Shown here piece after piece: positions 24,368 to 37,300 of a stretch of DNA of 63,500 nucleotides. The stretch is from contig NC_092573.1 of the NCBI RefSeq assembly GCF_037975245.1, positions 11,814,001 through 11,877,500 of the forward strand, in the 5' to 3' direction. Origin of the DNA: Apostichopus japonicus. Its lineage: Eukaryota; Echinodermata; Holothuroidea; Aspidochirotida; Stichopodidae. Below the pieces are notes generated by a model. The model had not been told where the DNA came from. It did no database searches and saw only the letters and a list, made by a program, of their open reading frames with translations. Every line of letters starts with the position of its first letter. The stretch's first letter is position 1. The position numbers and the translations under genes were made by a program.

Positions 24368-27324
24368 GTAAGTATATCAGCCCTTTCTTTATAAACGGAA
24401 GTCAATTAAAGGCAAAAAAGAGATAGGCCTATATATCCAGTGTTAAAAATAAGGGCTACTTTACGTAAAAATTGAAAAAAAAGAAGAGAAGAATCAAATA
24501 AATTTCACACGAACTTTGCATTAAAAAGTGAAAAGTTCTATAGGAGACAACTTTTTGGTTAGATTATTGTTCTTAAATTTCATCTTGTATTTTCCCCTTA
24601 ATTAATGGATCGATTATTTGTTAATAAAGAGGTTTGTACATATCCTAGTGAATCAAAAATGTCGTATCAGCATATGTTCAATATTTTGTTAAATTAAGGT
24701 TGCTAGCAGTTTGTCTTATTTTTCTGTCATTTAAACTCACTTTAAACGCTTGAATAATATAAGCGGAAGCATACTTCAGCCTCTCCATCTCAAGAGGGTT
24801 TGGGGAAAGCTTTCAACGTGAAGCAGAGTGTTGAAAATTTAAATTCATGCAGGGTAGTAGTGAAGCTTAAGCACTATCGGGGGGGGGGGGGGCTCTTGGG
24901 GGCACGATTTTGTGGGGGGAGGCACATGCCCCCCAGGCCCCCCTTTGCGACGCCACTGACAATTTCTGCTTCAGTTTCTCTTTAGAGAACACGAAATTCC
25001 GATCATTTGTAAATTATTAATGAATGTCTTAATTTCTTTTATGTCGTTTAGTGTGTATGTTAATGACAGCGTATCAGTATCATTTGACTTGATACGTGAA
25101 GTTATACGCCATCTGCATGCATGTATTCCATGGTAAGCTTTATATGGACATTACGCGGTACATTATGCCTAGCAGCATGAACAGTAGCAGTTTCTACTTG
25201 GTGAGTGAATATATGATTGGTCATTTGATGCTTCAATTTATAGTGGCGTCCAAAATTTGAAGTTGAAAGCAAAAAAAAAAAAAGCCCCAAAAAACCCCCA
25301 GACAGACAGAAAAGAAGCAAGAAATGAAAACTTGATTTGCTCAATGATTGCGTATGTAAAGAATTCAAAATGAAAGAAATATTCATATTAACACAGAGAA
25401 TTAGTCTTTTACTATTTATAGGTCAGAGATCAACGTTTCCGAATACTACTCTCTTGATGCTAATTTGTGATATGTATTGGCATTATTAACCAAACTAAGA
25501 AAATTGAAAATTATGTACTTTTTGTTCCATGGATTTTTGTCTAATAAGTAAGAATATTTCTATATTGCTATTTCTAAAAATGCTAAATTAATATTATTTC
25601 CTAATCTCAAAACCTTTATCATTATGGAATTGTTTATTTTATTTTTATCTACAAAACTGATCGTTCAATCTATAGACGCAACTTAGTAGTATTAAGAGTT
25701 CGGATTACGCTCCAATACTACCGTCTGCCGTGCAAGGCAAAGTGGTTTGATTTCCCAGGTTAGACACACAGAACGGGAACAAAACAAATTTGAAAAAAAA
25801 CCCCAAAAATCCGAGATGATGTTGTTGACCTCCAATGGCATGTTTACAAAAGCTTTAAAGACTTCTCAAGGTTCAATGGTATTTTTGCTTTCATTGTTCC
25901 TTATGCATGATTGATTAACATTTATGTGCCTGCGCTAGAGTGATAGCCTACTGACACCATGAAAGTTATGATGAAGGAGAATTCTAGACAATAATATACT
26001 CAAAGGTGCGCTTCTTGAAATGAAACAAACGAAATACTGATAGGCTATATGAACTTTGAAACGTCTGGCTAAATATATCCTATGAATTGTGTAGTGACAT
26101 ATACATTTTTAACGAGGGAAAAGGTTTTTCTCTTGGACGCCATCCAATTCTTCCACCTTAAATGAACGTTCCTGCTATTTTAAGCTAGAGAGATATTCAC
26201 ATCGCAATGTATTCTTGAATCTTGAATCTTTCAACGACTTACAAGCTATACAGCTGAGGCGAACAATCTTTGAATGTGCTGTACAATAGTTTTGTGGCTA
26301 GATGGGGCTATGTTTGATGGGCAATCACATTTGTTAAATGCAATTGGCTCGGCTATTGTCGTTGGGAGAGGTTAGAGGGAGGGGGGGGGGGCACTTTAAA
26401 GATAATACAATGAGCTTCCCCTCGATTTATGATGCTATATTTATAAGGCTGTTAATTCCTTGAACAATTAGTTTTCAAGGTGTCATCTTCTGAAACTGTT
26501 TATTTGATGTAAATATAATCTACATATATACAAGGACAAAAGAATGGCTTGTAAAGTACAGGCGGGACTGCAAAAGAGAATAACATGCCTTTATTGAAAA
26601 TGTGTAAATAGTGTTATCACTTATTGTGTAAGTTCACAACCCTATTGGAGTCAATTAAACATTCCCATTATACACAAAGCCTCGAGAACATTATGTCTGA
26701 CTAAAGATATGTTCCAAAGGTTTACATATGGTAATTTATATACATTCATCTAGTCATAAATTTCTATGGTTTTATAGGCCAATAAGTATGTTGATCAAAC
26801 TTAGTTACGTAGCAATCGTGATTATAGTATTCAACTGTACACAATATTAATCAAAATACGTTAGGACCCTGGATTTCAAAATAGAGATGGCCAAAAAAAA
26901 AAAAAATGCCGATATTTGTGGAGAAAAAGAGGCACGAAGTATTTCGAACATGAGTTACTTGAGTTATATAAACCCAGTTTGCAACTAACGAGTCTAGCTG
27001 ACTCATACAACGTTCCTGAAAGGAGAGGAGGATACCTCCACCCAATAGACCTCTTCCCCAGGCCGCGAATATTTTTTTCCCAAACTGAACTGACGCTGAA
27101 ATTATTTCCTCGATTATGATTGGCTTTCAGCGAGCACGTGATATACTTTAGTATTCAACATGGATACATCAATACTCTGTCGATATCAGTATGATCAACA
27201 CGAGCATATTCAGGATATTCACATGAGCAACTTTCCAAAACTTTTGGTAGGTATATATGAACGAAAGTGTATAGTTATCTTAACACAATGCAGCAACTAT
27301 TCCCAACTACTGCGCCAATCACAG
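24368..27324. other. Non-coding region, possibly first intron of the mucin
   Basis: A poly-G stretch at about 24,880 with GCGACGCCACTG (24,948-24,959) looks like one end of a hAT-type element whose partner end was not found. Otherwise no gene or repeat is recognised. Confidence 0.5.
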
Positions 27325-27713
27325 ACGCCCTTAAATACTGCCCAAATGCCCATTAGCATTGACCTAGATTAAATATGCAAGGTACCACTCAAAACTGGTT
27401 TGGAACGCTTGGGTTAATCTTACAGACTATGGAAATCATCATGCCAGACAAATTTTCTGCTGCAAAGGGGCCGACAGACACACTAAAAAAGGGCCCCCAA
27501 ATGGGCTATGATCAATGATAGTTGGTACCACACAAAACCAATATCAAATGAAAAGGTACTTTCCACAGAGTAGAGAAGCTGCCAATGCAAGACAGATTTT
27601 CTTCTGCATGGGTCCCACCAGATAGAAAGAATAGATGGCCCAATGTGGCCCTATATATGGGTCTAAAGAATTGGATATTGATGCAGACTATACATGTGCC
27701 CTGTAACATGACA
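27325..27713 (+). repeat. Left arm of a 385-bp inverted repeat
   Basis: It matches 29,928-30,311 on the opposite strand over its length with moderate divergence. Shared words include GGTACCACTCAAAAC, CCACCAGATAGAAAGAATAG and ATGCAGACTATA. The arms are about 2.2 kb apart. Confidence 0.88.
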
Positions 27714-27958
27714 TTTCAAGCTCATGATTATATCATTTCCAGCATAAATCGGTTTATGAAAAAAAAAACATATAGTATACTAATACATAAAAGTGGTGAC
27801 AATATATATTCAAATTCTACTCAAGATGATTATATGACTGGATTTTAAGCAACAGCTAAAAAAAGGTTACCATGGTAACACAACATATTGTAATTAGCAA
27901 ACAGTTTGCCTGTTTCTCCCAAAACACAACTTAAAGAATATCTGCTGTAGGCTACTCC

Positions 27959-29042
27959 CAGGGCGGGGATTTGTTTCAAATATCGGGGGGGGGGGACATT
28001 TGCTTGGGTGCAGGCGCGTAGCAGGATTTTCTAACCCGGGGGGCGCGAATTACTATCAAAGCGGAGCGCCACCATTGGTTGGCGGGCAGCGTACAAGAAA
28101 ATTTCTGGTTTTGATACCCCCAAGATCACTGGAAATGGCACTTGGAAATGACCAACCAGATGTACACTTTTGCTTGAGAACCAAGTTTTCTCAATAGTTT
28201 TCAAGATTGTCACCAGTCACACATCATGTTCGACCTCATCGCATCTCCTGTGGATCATTGCTTTTGTAGGTTATTCTACATAACGGCCCACAATACCCGT
28301 CAGCCCCACTTTTCAAGGTTTTAAGCCCATTATTTGTTCAGAATTTGAATAATAAATTCATTTCAAAACATACCCATAATGTTGCAAAAATTTAATCTAT
28401 GGACAACCAATATAGAAAAACCCTCTTCAACCCCTAACAGACCCGTCAAAATTGCACGAGTAGAGGGAAGTATGATGAAGAATGTTGGTCAGGGAAATTT
28501 CGAAGATTCGGACACAGTTAATTTATTGGTGTACAAATATTAAACCTGCTATAACGGCTACTATAAAACTTCGATATCATACAAAAAATACAAAAAATAT
28601 GCTCAAGGGAAAGGGCGTTCTCTCCCCCCCCCCCCTTGGCTACGCGCATGCGGTTAGAAATCTTGTAGGAAACAGGCCAAATGGAAACCCAGTGAACCCA
28701 TATCGATGTGGATCATATATATAGGATCGTACGTACTTACACTCATACACAAGAGATGTACAGACATTATGATAATAATCATGAGTGACAACACGCTATT
28801 AGGTCACAGGTCACAGAAACGACCACGAAGAGTCATTTACCTCATGCAGCATTTGTTGGATGAAGTTTTAGCCACCGCCAAATATGATTTGGATAAATAA
28901 TCTCACGCATTATTTTCTATTTATAGCCACAAAAAAATATGCCACCAAATATTGGGGGGATATTAGATACTATATCCCCTCACCTAAAATATTGGGGGGG
29001 GGGGGCATGTCCCCCCGCCACCCCCCGTGATCGCCGCCCATG
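27959..29042. mobile_element. hAT-type non-autonomous element with perfect 8-bp target site duplication
   Basis: It starts CAGGGCGGGGATTTG and ends TGATCGCCGCCCATG. It is flanked by GCTACTCC at 27951-27958 and 29043-29050. A second element (about 28,012-28,655, ends CAGGCGCGTAGCAGG and CTTGGCTACGCGCATG) is nested inside. Related to 1-885 and 45119-45935. Confidence 0.9.
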
Positions 29043-29927
29043 GCTACTCCCTCCTTTCACAAGATAAATCTCACTATCTGTATGTCAATCCCTCTCCTTA
29101 TGTTCCCCTTATCTATACTCAAACCACAATGGAGTTAATGTACACAAGACCAGTGTTTTAAGACCAGTGTTTTATCTTATTTAGCTATTCCCTGCTCTAA
29201 GCAAAATAAAGATAACCCTTTCACCTAAGCCTCTAAATATTTTGGAATTTGCTGGTCTGGGCAAGAGTTACAGTTCCCCACATTATAATTCTAACTCTCT
29301 GAGAAAGAGTTGCTTAACTCTTGCCTGGTATCTGTAATGTACATGACTTGTATATCTACTGGATGAAAGATTGGGCAAAGTAACTGATTTCCGATATGGA
29401 GGTGAATGAAATTCCGGGGATTCACCATGCGGGATCATCTCACGAGGTAGGCATACATGTAAATCATTTTGCAATGTTTTACTAACTTAGGAATTTACTC
29501 ACTTTCCTATTCAACAATCAACGTTAACAAATGATTCTTGCAATTTGGCTATGTACCAATAGGTCTAATCAAGTAAAGACTCATGAATGATAAAGTATAA
29601 CAAGCGTCATTTGTTTAATTATGTTTTCGATACTATATAATTTCACCTAAAGATGTTACATTGTTTAGCACCTACAAGAGTCTAAGGGCATCGTCCACAG
29701 AGAAGAAATGCTGTTGCTAATAATAAAAGGATGCATTGACAATGACTGATGATACTTTCTTCCATTCAAATTCAAAGTTCAAAAATTAAAACTGATTGAC
29801 AGGATATATTTGCTCTATCGACTAATATTCCACTTTTCCTGTGTTTGTTAAATGTAAAAGTTTCTTTTATACAACAGTTACAACAGTTAATTCAGGATGT
29901 TTTTGATTGTTATAGATTGGTTTTCAT

Positions 29928-30311
29928 GTCACAAGGCACATATAGTCTGCCTCAATACACAATTCATTAGGCCCATATAGGGCAACATTGGGCCACCTAT
30001 TCTTTCTATCTGGTGGGACCTATGCAGAAGAAAATTTGTCTTGCATTGGCAGTTCTTTACTCTGTGGAAAGCACCTTTTCATATGATATTGGTTTTGTGT
30101 GATACCAACTATGATTGATCATAGCCTATTTGGGGGCCATTTTTTTAGTGGGTCTGTTGGCCCCTTTGTAGCAGGGATTTGTCTGGAATGATGATTTCCA
30201 TAATCTGTAAGATCAACCCCAACATTCCAAACCGGTTTTGAGTGGTACCTTGCATATTTAATCTGGGTCAATGCTACGATAATGGCCATTTGGGCCATAT
30301 TTGGGGGCGTC
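29928..30311 (-). repeat. Right arm of the 385-bp inverted repeat
   Basis: Reverse-complement partner of 27,325-27,713. Its outer end continues into tandem units at 30,300-30,700. Confidence 0.88.
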
Positions 30312-30700
30312 TGGCGGGCACTTGGCAGCAGAAAATTTGTTTGGCATGGGCCATTCAGTACTTTGTGGCATTCATGCATTAAGTTGACATTGGTTTCCAG
30401 TGGTACCTCGTTCGTTTGATCAAATGCATTTTTAGGGGCCCTTTTGGGGCGTCCGGCGGGCCCTTTGCAGCAGAAAATTTGTCTGGAATGGGCCATTCAG
30501 TACTATGTGGCATTCATGCATTAATTTGACATTGGTTTCAAGTGGTACCTCGTTCGTTTGAGCAAATGCATTTTTTGGCCCCCTTTAACCGGCCCCAGGG
30601 GCCACATGCAGCAGAGGGACCCCGGCAGACATCCACTTTTGGATATACTGGGTTTTCCCCCAAATGTTCCAATACTCAGATATTGGTACCTCGTTCGTTT
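29960..30700. repeat. Satellite-like tandem repeat, about 142-bp unit
   Basis: The best units share GGCCATTCAGTACT at 30,349 and 30,491 (142 bp), CATTCATGCATTAA and GTGGTACCTCGTTCGTTTGA. Older units to the left share GCAGAAGAAAATTTGTCT and GGTACCTTGC. About five units of increasing divergence; no coding potential is credible. Confidence 0.85.
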
Positions 30701-31268
30701 GATCAAAGTGCACTGGGCTGCCGGGCTATAGGGATATTCACTATTCATCTCAAGTCACCTGTCAGAATTGACGAATGTTTTCAACAAGCCTTGCAATAAA
30801 ATTTAAGTATGTGGCATGTTTGATGTATGCTTTCTGGATTATATAAATAATGTAAGATATTAGAAGGTAAAGTAGAAGGAAGTTGATCCAATTGTATTTA
30901 CACAAGATTTCAAGAGGCATTCAATTCTACTATAGATAAGCAATTGCATCGGCAAAGGAGAACATGTACAACTAAAGTACAAAGGTCAATTACTAGATAA
31001 AGTAAATACATACTCTCACATAAACTCATAAATCCAGGGTATACGCCTTCAATTCAAACAATAACTAGATACTGAACCATCCAGTTTCTTGTAAATTTAT
31101 CAGTACTTGTAAAAGCTCTCCATAACAGTTCTGTAGTTAACAAGAACTATTACATATTTTGTCCTCTTTGAATTGAAATCTCCTTTCCTCATTAACGATG
31201 TAGAAGAACTGCTCTTTTATGCTTCTACCTGTGTAAAATTGTTTTACATAGTCTTCATCTTCTGTGAA
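30701..31268. other. Unique sequence before mucin exon 1
   Basis: AT-rich, no repeats recognised. It presumably contains the promoter and 5' UTR of the 31,269 start; no convincing TATA box or initiator was identified. Confidence 0.4.
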
Positions 31269-31305
31269 ATGGATTTAAGATACGTGTGCACGTTTATCTT
31301 TCTTT
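31269..31305 (+). CDS. Mucin exon 1: signal peptide start
   Basis: The ATG opens MDLRYVCTFIFL and the exon ends after one base of the next codon at GTAAGTAT. Joined to 32721 it gives a complete signal peptide, MDLRYVCTFIFLFAVKTSYA. The hydrophobic core crosses the splice junction. No clear TATA box is seen; the preceding sequence is taken as 5' UTR. Confidence 0.75.
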
Positions 31306-34300
31306 GTAAGTATATCACTTTCTGACATTTTCAATTCCGACAATGTTGTTCCTCTTGCATATGATAGTTACAAATATTGGTGACGACACAAATGAAAAAT
31401 ATAAACAGGATCAGGGAAGTTGCTAGGGTCTTGTGATCGGGGGGGGGGGGGAATAAATCGTCAATATTATACCAACTCGAATCATAATTTTCCAAGTGGG
31501 TGGATTCGTATGGAGGGGTGCCGTATGACAAGTTAGTAGAATTGTTGATGACCAAACTAACCATAATTATATGTTATTTAATTAGGTGGGATTTCATCTA
31601 ATCGAGTTTTAATTACTGTCTAAACAATTATTGATCAAGTTGTTATCATATTTTTTTATCCTGAGTATGTATTTGTTACAAAGAATATTATGATAACACT
31701 GACAGATAGAAATCTTCTTGACTTCATTAGTAAAGGTGGCCTATACTGTAGGTTACATTATAGTCATACCCTTACTTGCGATACGAAGACAGTGAACACG
31801 TACCAAATCCCTTATTGAAATTCAGAATTTCGAAATTTCTAGCTAAATCGAATGCCAATTGGTCGTATTCAGACAATTTTGATGTTGGTTTGTGGTATTC
31901 TCAACTGAGTTGTACAAGTAGTTGATGTGTGTTAATGCTAAGTTCGAATTTCGTCAAATATTGTGATAATGTAAGCCTGATTAAGAATATTAGAAATAGC
32001 TTAATATTATAGACTCAGAAAGAAAAATGATCCTGTCCAAACTGCCATCATCTCAATTAATTTAAGACATGTTGCATATATATAATTTCCCCACTATCAT
32101 GTTTCTGACCACCGATTTTCTAGATATTAAAGATTCAAGTTAATTATTGTGGGGGGGGGGGGGACATAACCATACCCCATGTAGCTACGTCCATGTACAG
32201 GATTTATAAGTAATTCTGAATTTTTTAAAGACTAATAATATTATCATCATGTGAATACTAAGAAGAATACAAAATGGACGATCTTTTTAAGAAGCAGTGT
32301 AACTGAGTTGAATAACTCATCTACTTCTTTAATATAACACCAACTTGAAACTAAACAAAACTGAAACATACATGGTTAAAGTCATTTGTTGAAATCTTTA
32401 AAAAAGTTCGGAATCTATGTTACAAAGGTTTACATTTGGGGAATTATTCCATTTGGAATGTTAGCATGCAAGAGCTAATGTTATAGTGTTTTATTTAAAG
32501 CAGCTGGATGGGTGCCCAGTAAAACTTCTCTCGTCATTAAAGTGTAGACATGGCCATTGTTGCGATAAGGCCGGCCTTCCAAAAGAACAAGACAAAGCAA
32601 CTACAACATTTGATTGATCCACTGCAGCTGGGAGTGATGATAGTATGGTCAGATGTCAAAGATGCGCTTTCACAGTTAATGCACGGACTGTCAAAATGCA
32701 TTCTTCATTTTTCTTTACAGTTGCTGTCAAGACCAGCTATGCTAACACCACCATAATCACTGAAGGAGTCACAGGTTAGTCTACTCTACCAAATTGGGTT
32801 ATACTATTTGGGTATTGGTCAGCACAGGTGATAATTTCACGACTTGATAGTACTGCATCAGATGTGATAAAGTTCACATCTCTATGCTGTCCAAGAATGA
32901 TCATCCTTTAGTCAGGAAAACCTATTTGACTTCATAGTAAGGTGGGAGATGGAGAGATGGGGTTACATAAGGCAGTCACCATGAAATACGAATGCAAGTT
33001 CCAAAACTAGTCCCGCCAAATCAGCCTGTTTTTGAATTAACCACGGGTCCATGGTACCCCGAATCCTCATGTAGGCTACGAACTTGTACTCTTGATATGA
33101 GACACGCTCATGAATTCCCTGCACATCGCTACACCCACCCTTACATACACGCATCTACCCACGGCACAATTACATGTGTTCCTATGACATGATTGATGTG
33201 TTCAGTTAAGATAGACAAGCATGGTTTAAGGCATATAATCCCCTTCAGATATGTTTTCTATTGACTAGTGATTTGTTATATTGGTTAAGTGTGGCTTAAT
33301 TGTAGACGGGCTCTTTAATTAATTGATCTAAATTACTACTTGGCTGAAAGAAAATGAATAACTATGTCAATCCAAAAACTTTTTTCAATACAAAATATTT
33401 CTAATATTACGGGTCACAATGACAAATCGTTGATAAACTACAAATAGTTGGTCTATGAGACAAGCAGAAGAACAAGAGGAAAATCAACGGAGTTATACAT
33501 CTCATCGCCATCAAACGACGCGACCTTTGCCTACGGGTCCCATGGCAACCACATGATAATATTATGAAAGATTCAATAGGAACAACTCATAATTGAAACT
33601 AGGTCATCAACTCATTATTGAAACTAGGTCATTATTATAGAAACTATAAGTGCCAGTCTGAGGACGTACCACAATTGAATATTTTTGGAGATAAATCGTA
33701 TACATACATAAATGTCCCGGTGTCATGTGAGAAAAAAATGCTATTGGATCCATATAATACCTGTCGTTAAGAAAAGATCATATTTTAAATGAAAAAAAAA
33801 ATATGTTGAAAATGTTTACAAGTTGTAGTTTTACATTTCAATCAACACAAAGTTTATCTTAAATGAGACCATTTGCTTATTGTTTAATTGTGATTAAAAT
33901 CGACATAGGGATTATTGAAACGGTAAGGAAACTATAAGTGACAGTCTGAGGACATACCACAATTGAATATTTTAGGAGATAAATCGGTATACAATTGATC
34001 AAGTTACGGAAACAAAGGAATGGGATAATCTCTCTTGGGAATAAGTTAAAAAGTTAAAAAAGATTAAACACAGTTAAAAAAAACAAAAGTAATTAATCGA
34101 AGTTATCAATTGGAATCTAATTGAAAATTGATTATTCCAACATTACTTTGACAGTGATTAGCGATGAAACCACCAGTGGCAAGGACGGGATGAATAGTAC
34201 ATCAGAGTATATTACAACAAAGACAACCACTGAACCGTCAACAACGGCTGTAGACGAAACCAGCGATTCTAACCTCAAGACTGATGGGATGGCTAGTACA

Positions 34301-37300
34301 TTACAGTATCTTACAACAGATGATGATGTTACGTCTTTTGTGACTTCTCAAACAAGAGTAACTTCTGATGGAATATCCATGCAAACCACCGATGTAGTAT
34401 CAAAGACAACGACTGAACCGTCAACAATTACTGCAGTAAAAGAAACCAGCGATCCTTTCCTCACGACTGATGGAATAGCTAGTACATTACAGTATCTTAC
34501 AACAGATGATGATGATACGTCTTTTGTGACTTCTCAAACGAGAGTAACTTCTGATGGAATATCCATGCAAATCACTGATGTAGTATCAAAGTCAACGACT
34601 GAACCGTCAACAATTACTGCAGTAAAAGAAACCAGCGATCCTTTCCTCACGACTGATGGAATAGCTAGTACATTACAGTATCTTACAACAGATGATGATG
34701 ATACGTCTTTTGTGACTTCTCAAACAATAGTCACTTCTGATGGAATATCCATGCAAACCACCGATGTAGTATCAAAGTCAGCGACTGAACCGTCAACAAC
34801 AACTATACTAGAAGAAACCAGCGATCCTATTCTCACGACTGATGGGATGGCTAGTACATTACAGTATCTTACAACAGATGATGATGTTACGTCTATTGTG
34901 ACTTCTCAGTCAATAGAGACTAGTGACACAATAACTATTCAAACCACTGATGTAGTATCAAAGACAACCACTGAACCGTCAACAACGGCTGTAGACGAAA
35001 CCAGCGATTCTAACCTCAAAACTGATGGGATGGCTAGTACATTACAGTATCTTACAACAGATGATGATGTTACGTCTTTTGTGACTTCTCAAACAATATT
35101 CAGTTCTGATGGAATATCCATGCAAACCACTGATGTAGTATCAAAGTCAGCGACTGAACCGTCAACAATTACTATACCAGAAGAAACCAGCGATCCTATT
35201 CTCACGACTGATGGGATGGCTAGTACATTACAGTTTCTTACAGCAGATGATGAGGGTACTTCTGTTGTAACTTCTCAAACAATAGTCACTTCTGATGGAA
35301 TATCCATGCAAACCACCGATGTAGTATCAAAGTCAGCGACTGAATCGTCAACAATTACTATACTAGGAGAAACCAGCGATCCTATTCTCACGACTGATGG
35401 GATGGCTAGTACATTACAGTATCTTACAACAGATGTGGACTTTACGTCTTTTGTGACTTCTCAAACAATAGTCACTTCTGATGGAATATCCATGCAAACC
35501 ACCGATGTAGTATCAAAGTCAGCGACTGAACCGTCAACAATTAATATACCAGAAGAAACCAGCGATCCTATTCTCACGACTGATGGGATGGCTAGTACAT
35601 TACAGTATCTTACAACAGATGATGATGTTACGTCTTTTGTGACTTCTCAAACAAGAGTAACTTCTGATGGAATATCCATGCAAACCACTGATGTAGTATC
35701 AAAGTCAGCGACTGAACCGTCAACAACAACTATACTAGAAGACACCAGCGATCCTTTCCTCACGACTGATGGGATGGCTAGTACATTACAGTATCTTACA
35801 ACAGATGATGATGTTACGTCTTTTGTGACTTCTCAGTCAATAGAGACTAGTGACACAATAACTATTCAAACCACTGATGTAGTATCAAAGACAACCACTG
35901 AACCGTCAACAACGGCTGTAGACGAAACCAGCGATTCTAACCTCAAAACTGATGGGATGGCTAGTACATTACAGTATCTTACAACAGATGATGATGTTAC
36001 GTCTTTTGTGACTTCTCAAACAATAGTCACTTCTGATGGAATATCCATGCAAACCACTGATGTAGTATCAAAGTCAGCGACTGAACCGTCAACAACAACT
36101 ATACCAGAAGAAACCAGCGATCCTATTCTCACGACTGATGGGATGGCTAGTACATTACAGTTTCTTACAGCAGATGATGAGGGTACTTCTGTTGTGACTT
36201 CTCAAACAATAGTCACTTCTGATGGAATATCCATGCAAACCACCGATGTAGTATCAAAGTCAGCGACTGAACCGTCAACAATTACTGTAGTAAACGAAAC
36301 CAGCGATCCTTTCCTCACGACTGATGGAACAGCTAGTACATTACAGTATCTTACAACAGATGATGATGTTACGTCTATTGTGACTTCTCAAACAATAGTC
36401 ACTTCTGATGGAATATCCATGCAAACCACTGATGTAGTATCAAAGTCAGCGACTGAACCGTCAACAATTAATATACCAGAAGAAACCAGCGATCCTATTC
36501 TCACGACTGATGGGATGGCTAGTACATTACAGTATCTTACAACAGATGTGGACTTTACGTCTTTTGTGACTTCTCAAACAATAGTCACTTCTGATGGAAT
36601 ATCCATGCAAACCACCGATGTAGTATCAAAGTCAGCGAATGAACCGTCAACAATTAATATACCAGAAGAAACCAGCGATCCTATTCTCACGACTGATGGG
36701 ATGGCTAGTACATTACAGTATCTTACAACAGATGATGATGTTACGTCTTTTGTGACTTCTCAAACAAGAGTAACTTCTGATGGAATATCCATGCAAACCA
36801 CTGATGTAGTATCAAAGTCAGCGACTGAACCGTCAACAACAACTATACTAGAAGACACCAGCGATCCTTTCCTCACGACTGATGGGATGGCTAGTACATT
36901 ACAGTATCTTACAACAGATGATGATGTTACGTCTTTTGTGACTTCTCAGTCAATGGAGACTAGTGACACAATAACTATTCAAACCACTGATGTAGTATCA
37001 AAGACAACCACTGAACCGTCAACAACGGCTGTAGACGAAACCAGCGATTCTAACCTCAAGACTGATGGGATGGCTAGTACATTACAGTATCTTACAACAG
37101 ATGATGATGTTACGTCTTTTGTGACTTCTCAAACAATAGTCACTTCTGATGGAATATCCATGCAAACCACTGATGTAGTATCAAAGTCAGCGACTGAACC
37201 GTCAACAATTACTATACAAGAAGAAACCAGCGATCCTATTCTCACGACTGATGGGATGGCTAGTACATTACAGTTTCTTACAGCAGATGATGAGGGTACT

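Noticed and set aside
24880-24959. hAT element end GCGACGCCACTG after a poly-G run
   Set aside because: No matching left end or target duplication was found, so it is mentioned only within the region entry.
25102-25386. 94-residue minus-strand frame with a hydrophobic stretch
   Set aside because: No domain, splice context or neighbouring exon on that strand; its composition matches AT-rich non-coding DNA.
30119-30496. 125-residue minus-strand open frame
   Set aside because: It is an open reading of the satellite/inverted repeat; repeated peptide words follow the 142-bp DNA unit, and no start or splice context supports it.
34121-34154. ATG at 34121 as the start of the mucin
   Set aside because: It lies upstream of a good acceptor (CTTTGACAG), encodes no signal peptide, and the phase-1 splice from 32,774 yields a continuous frame with a signal peptide.
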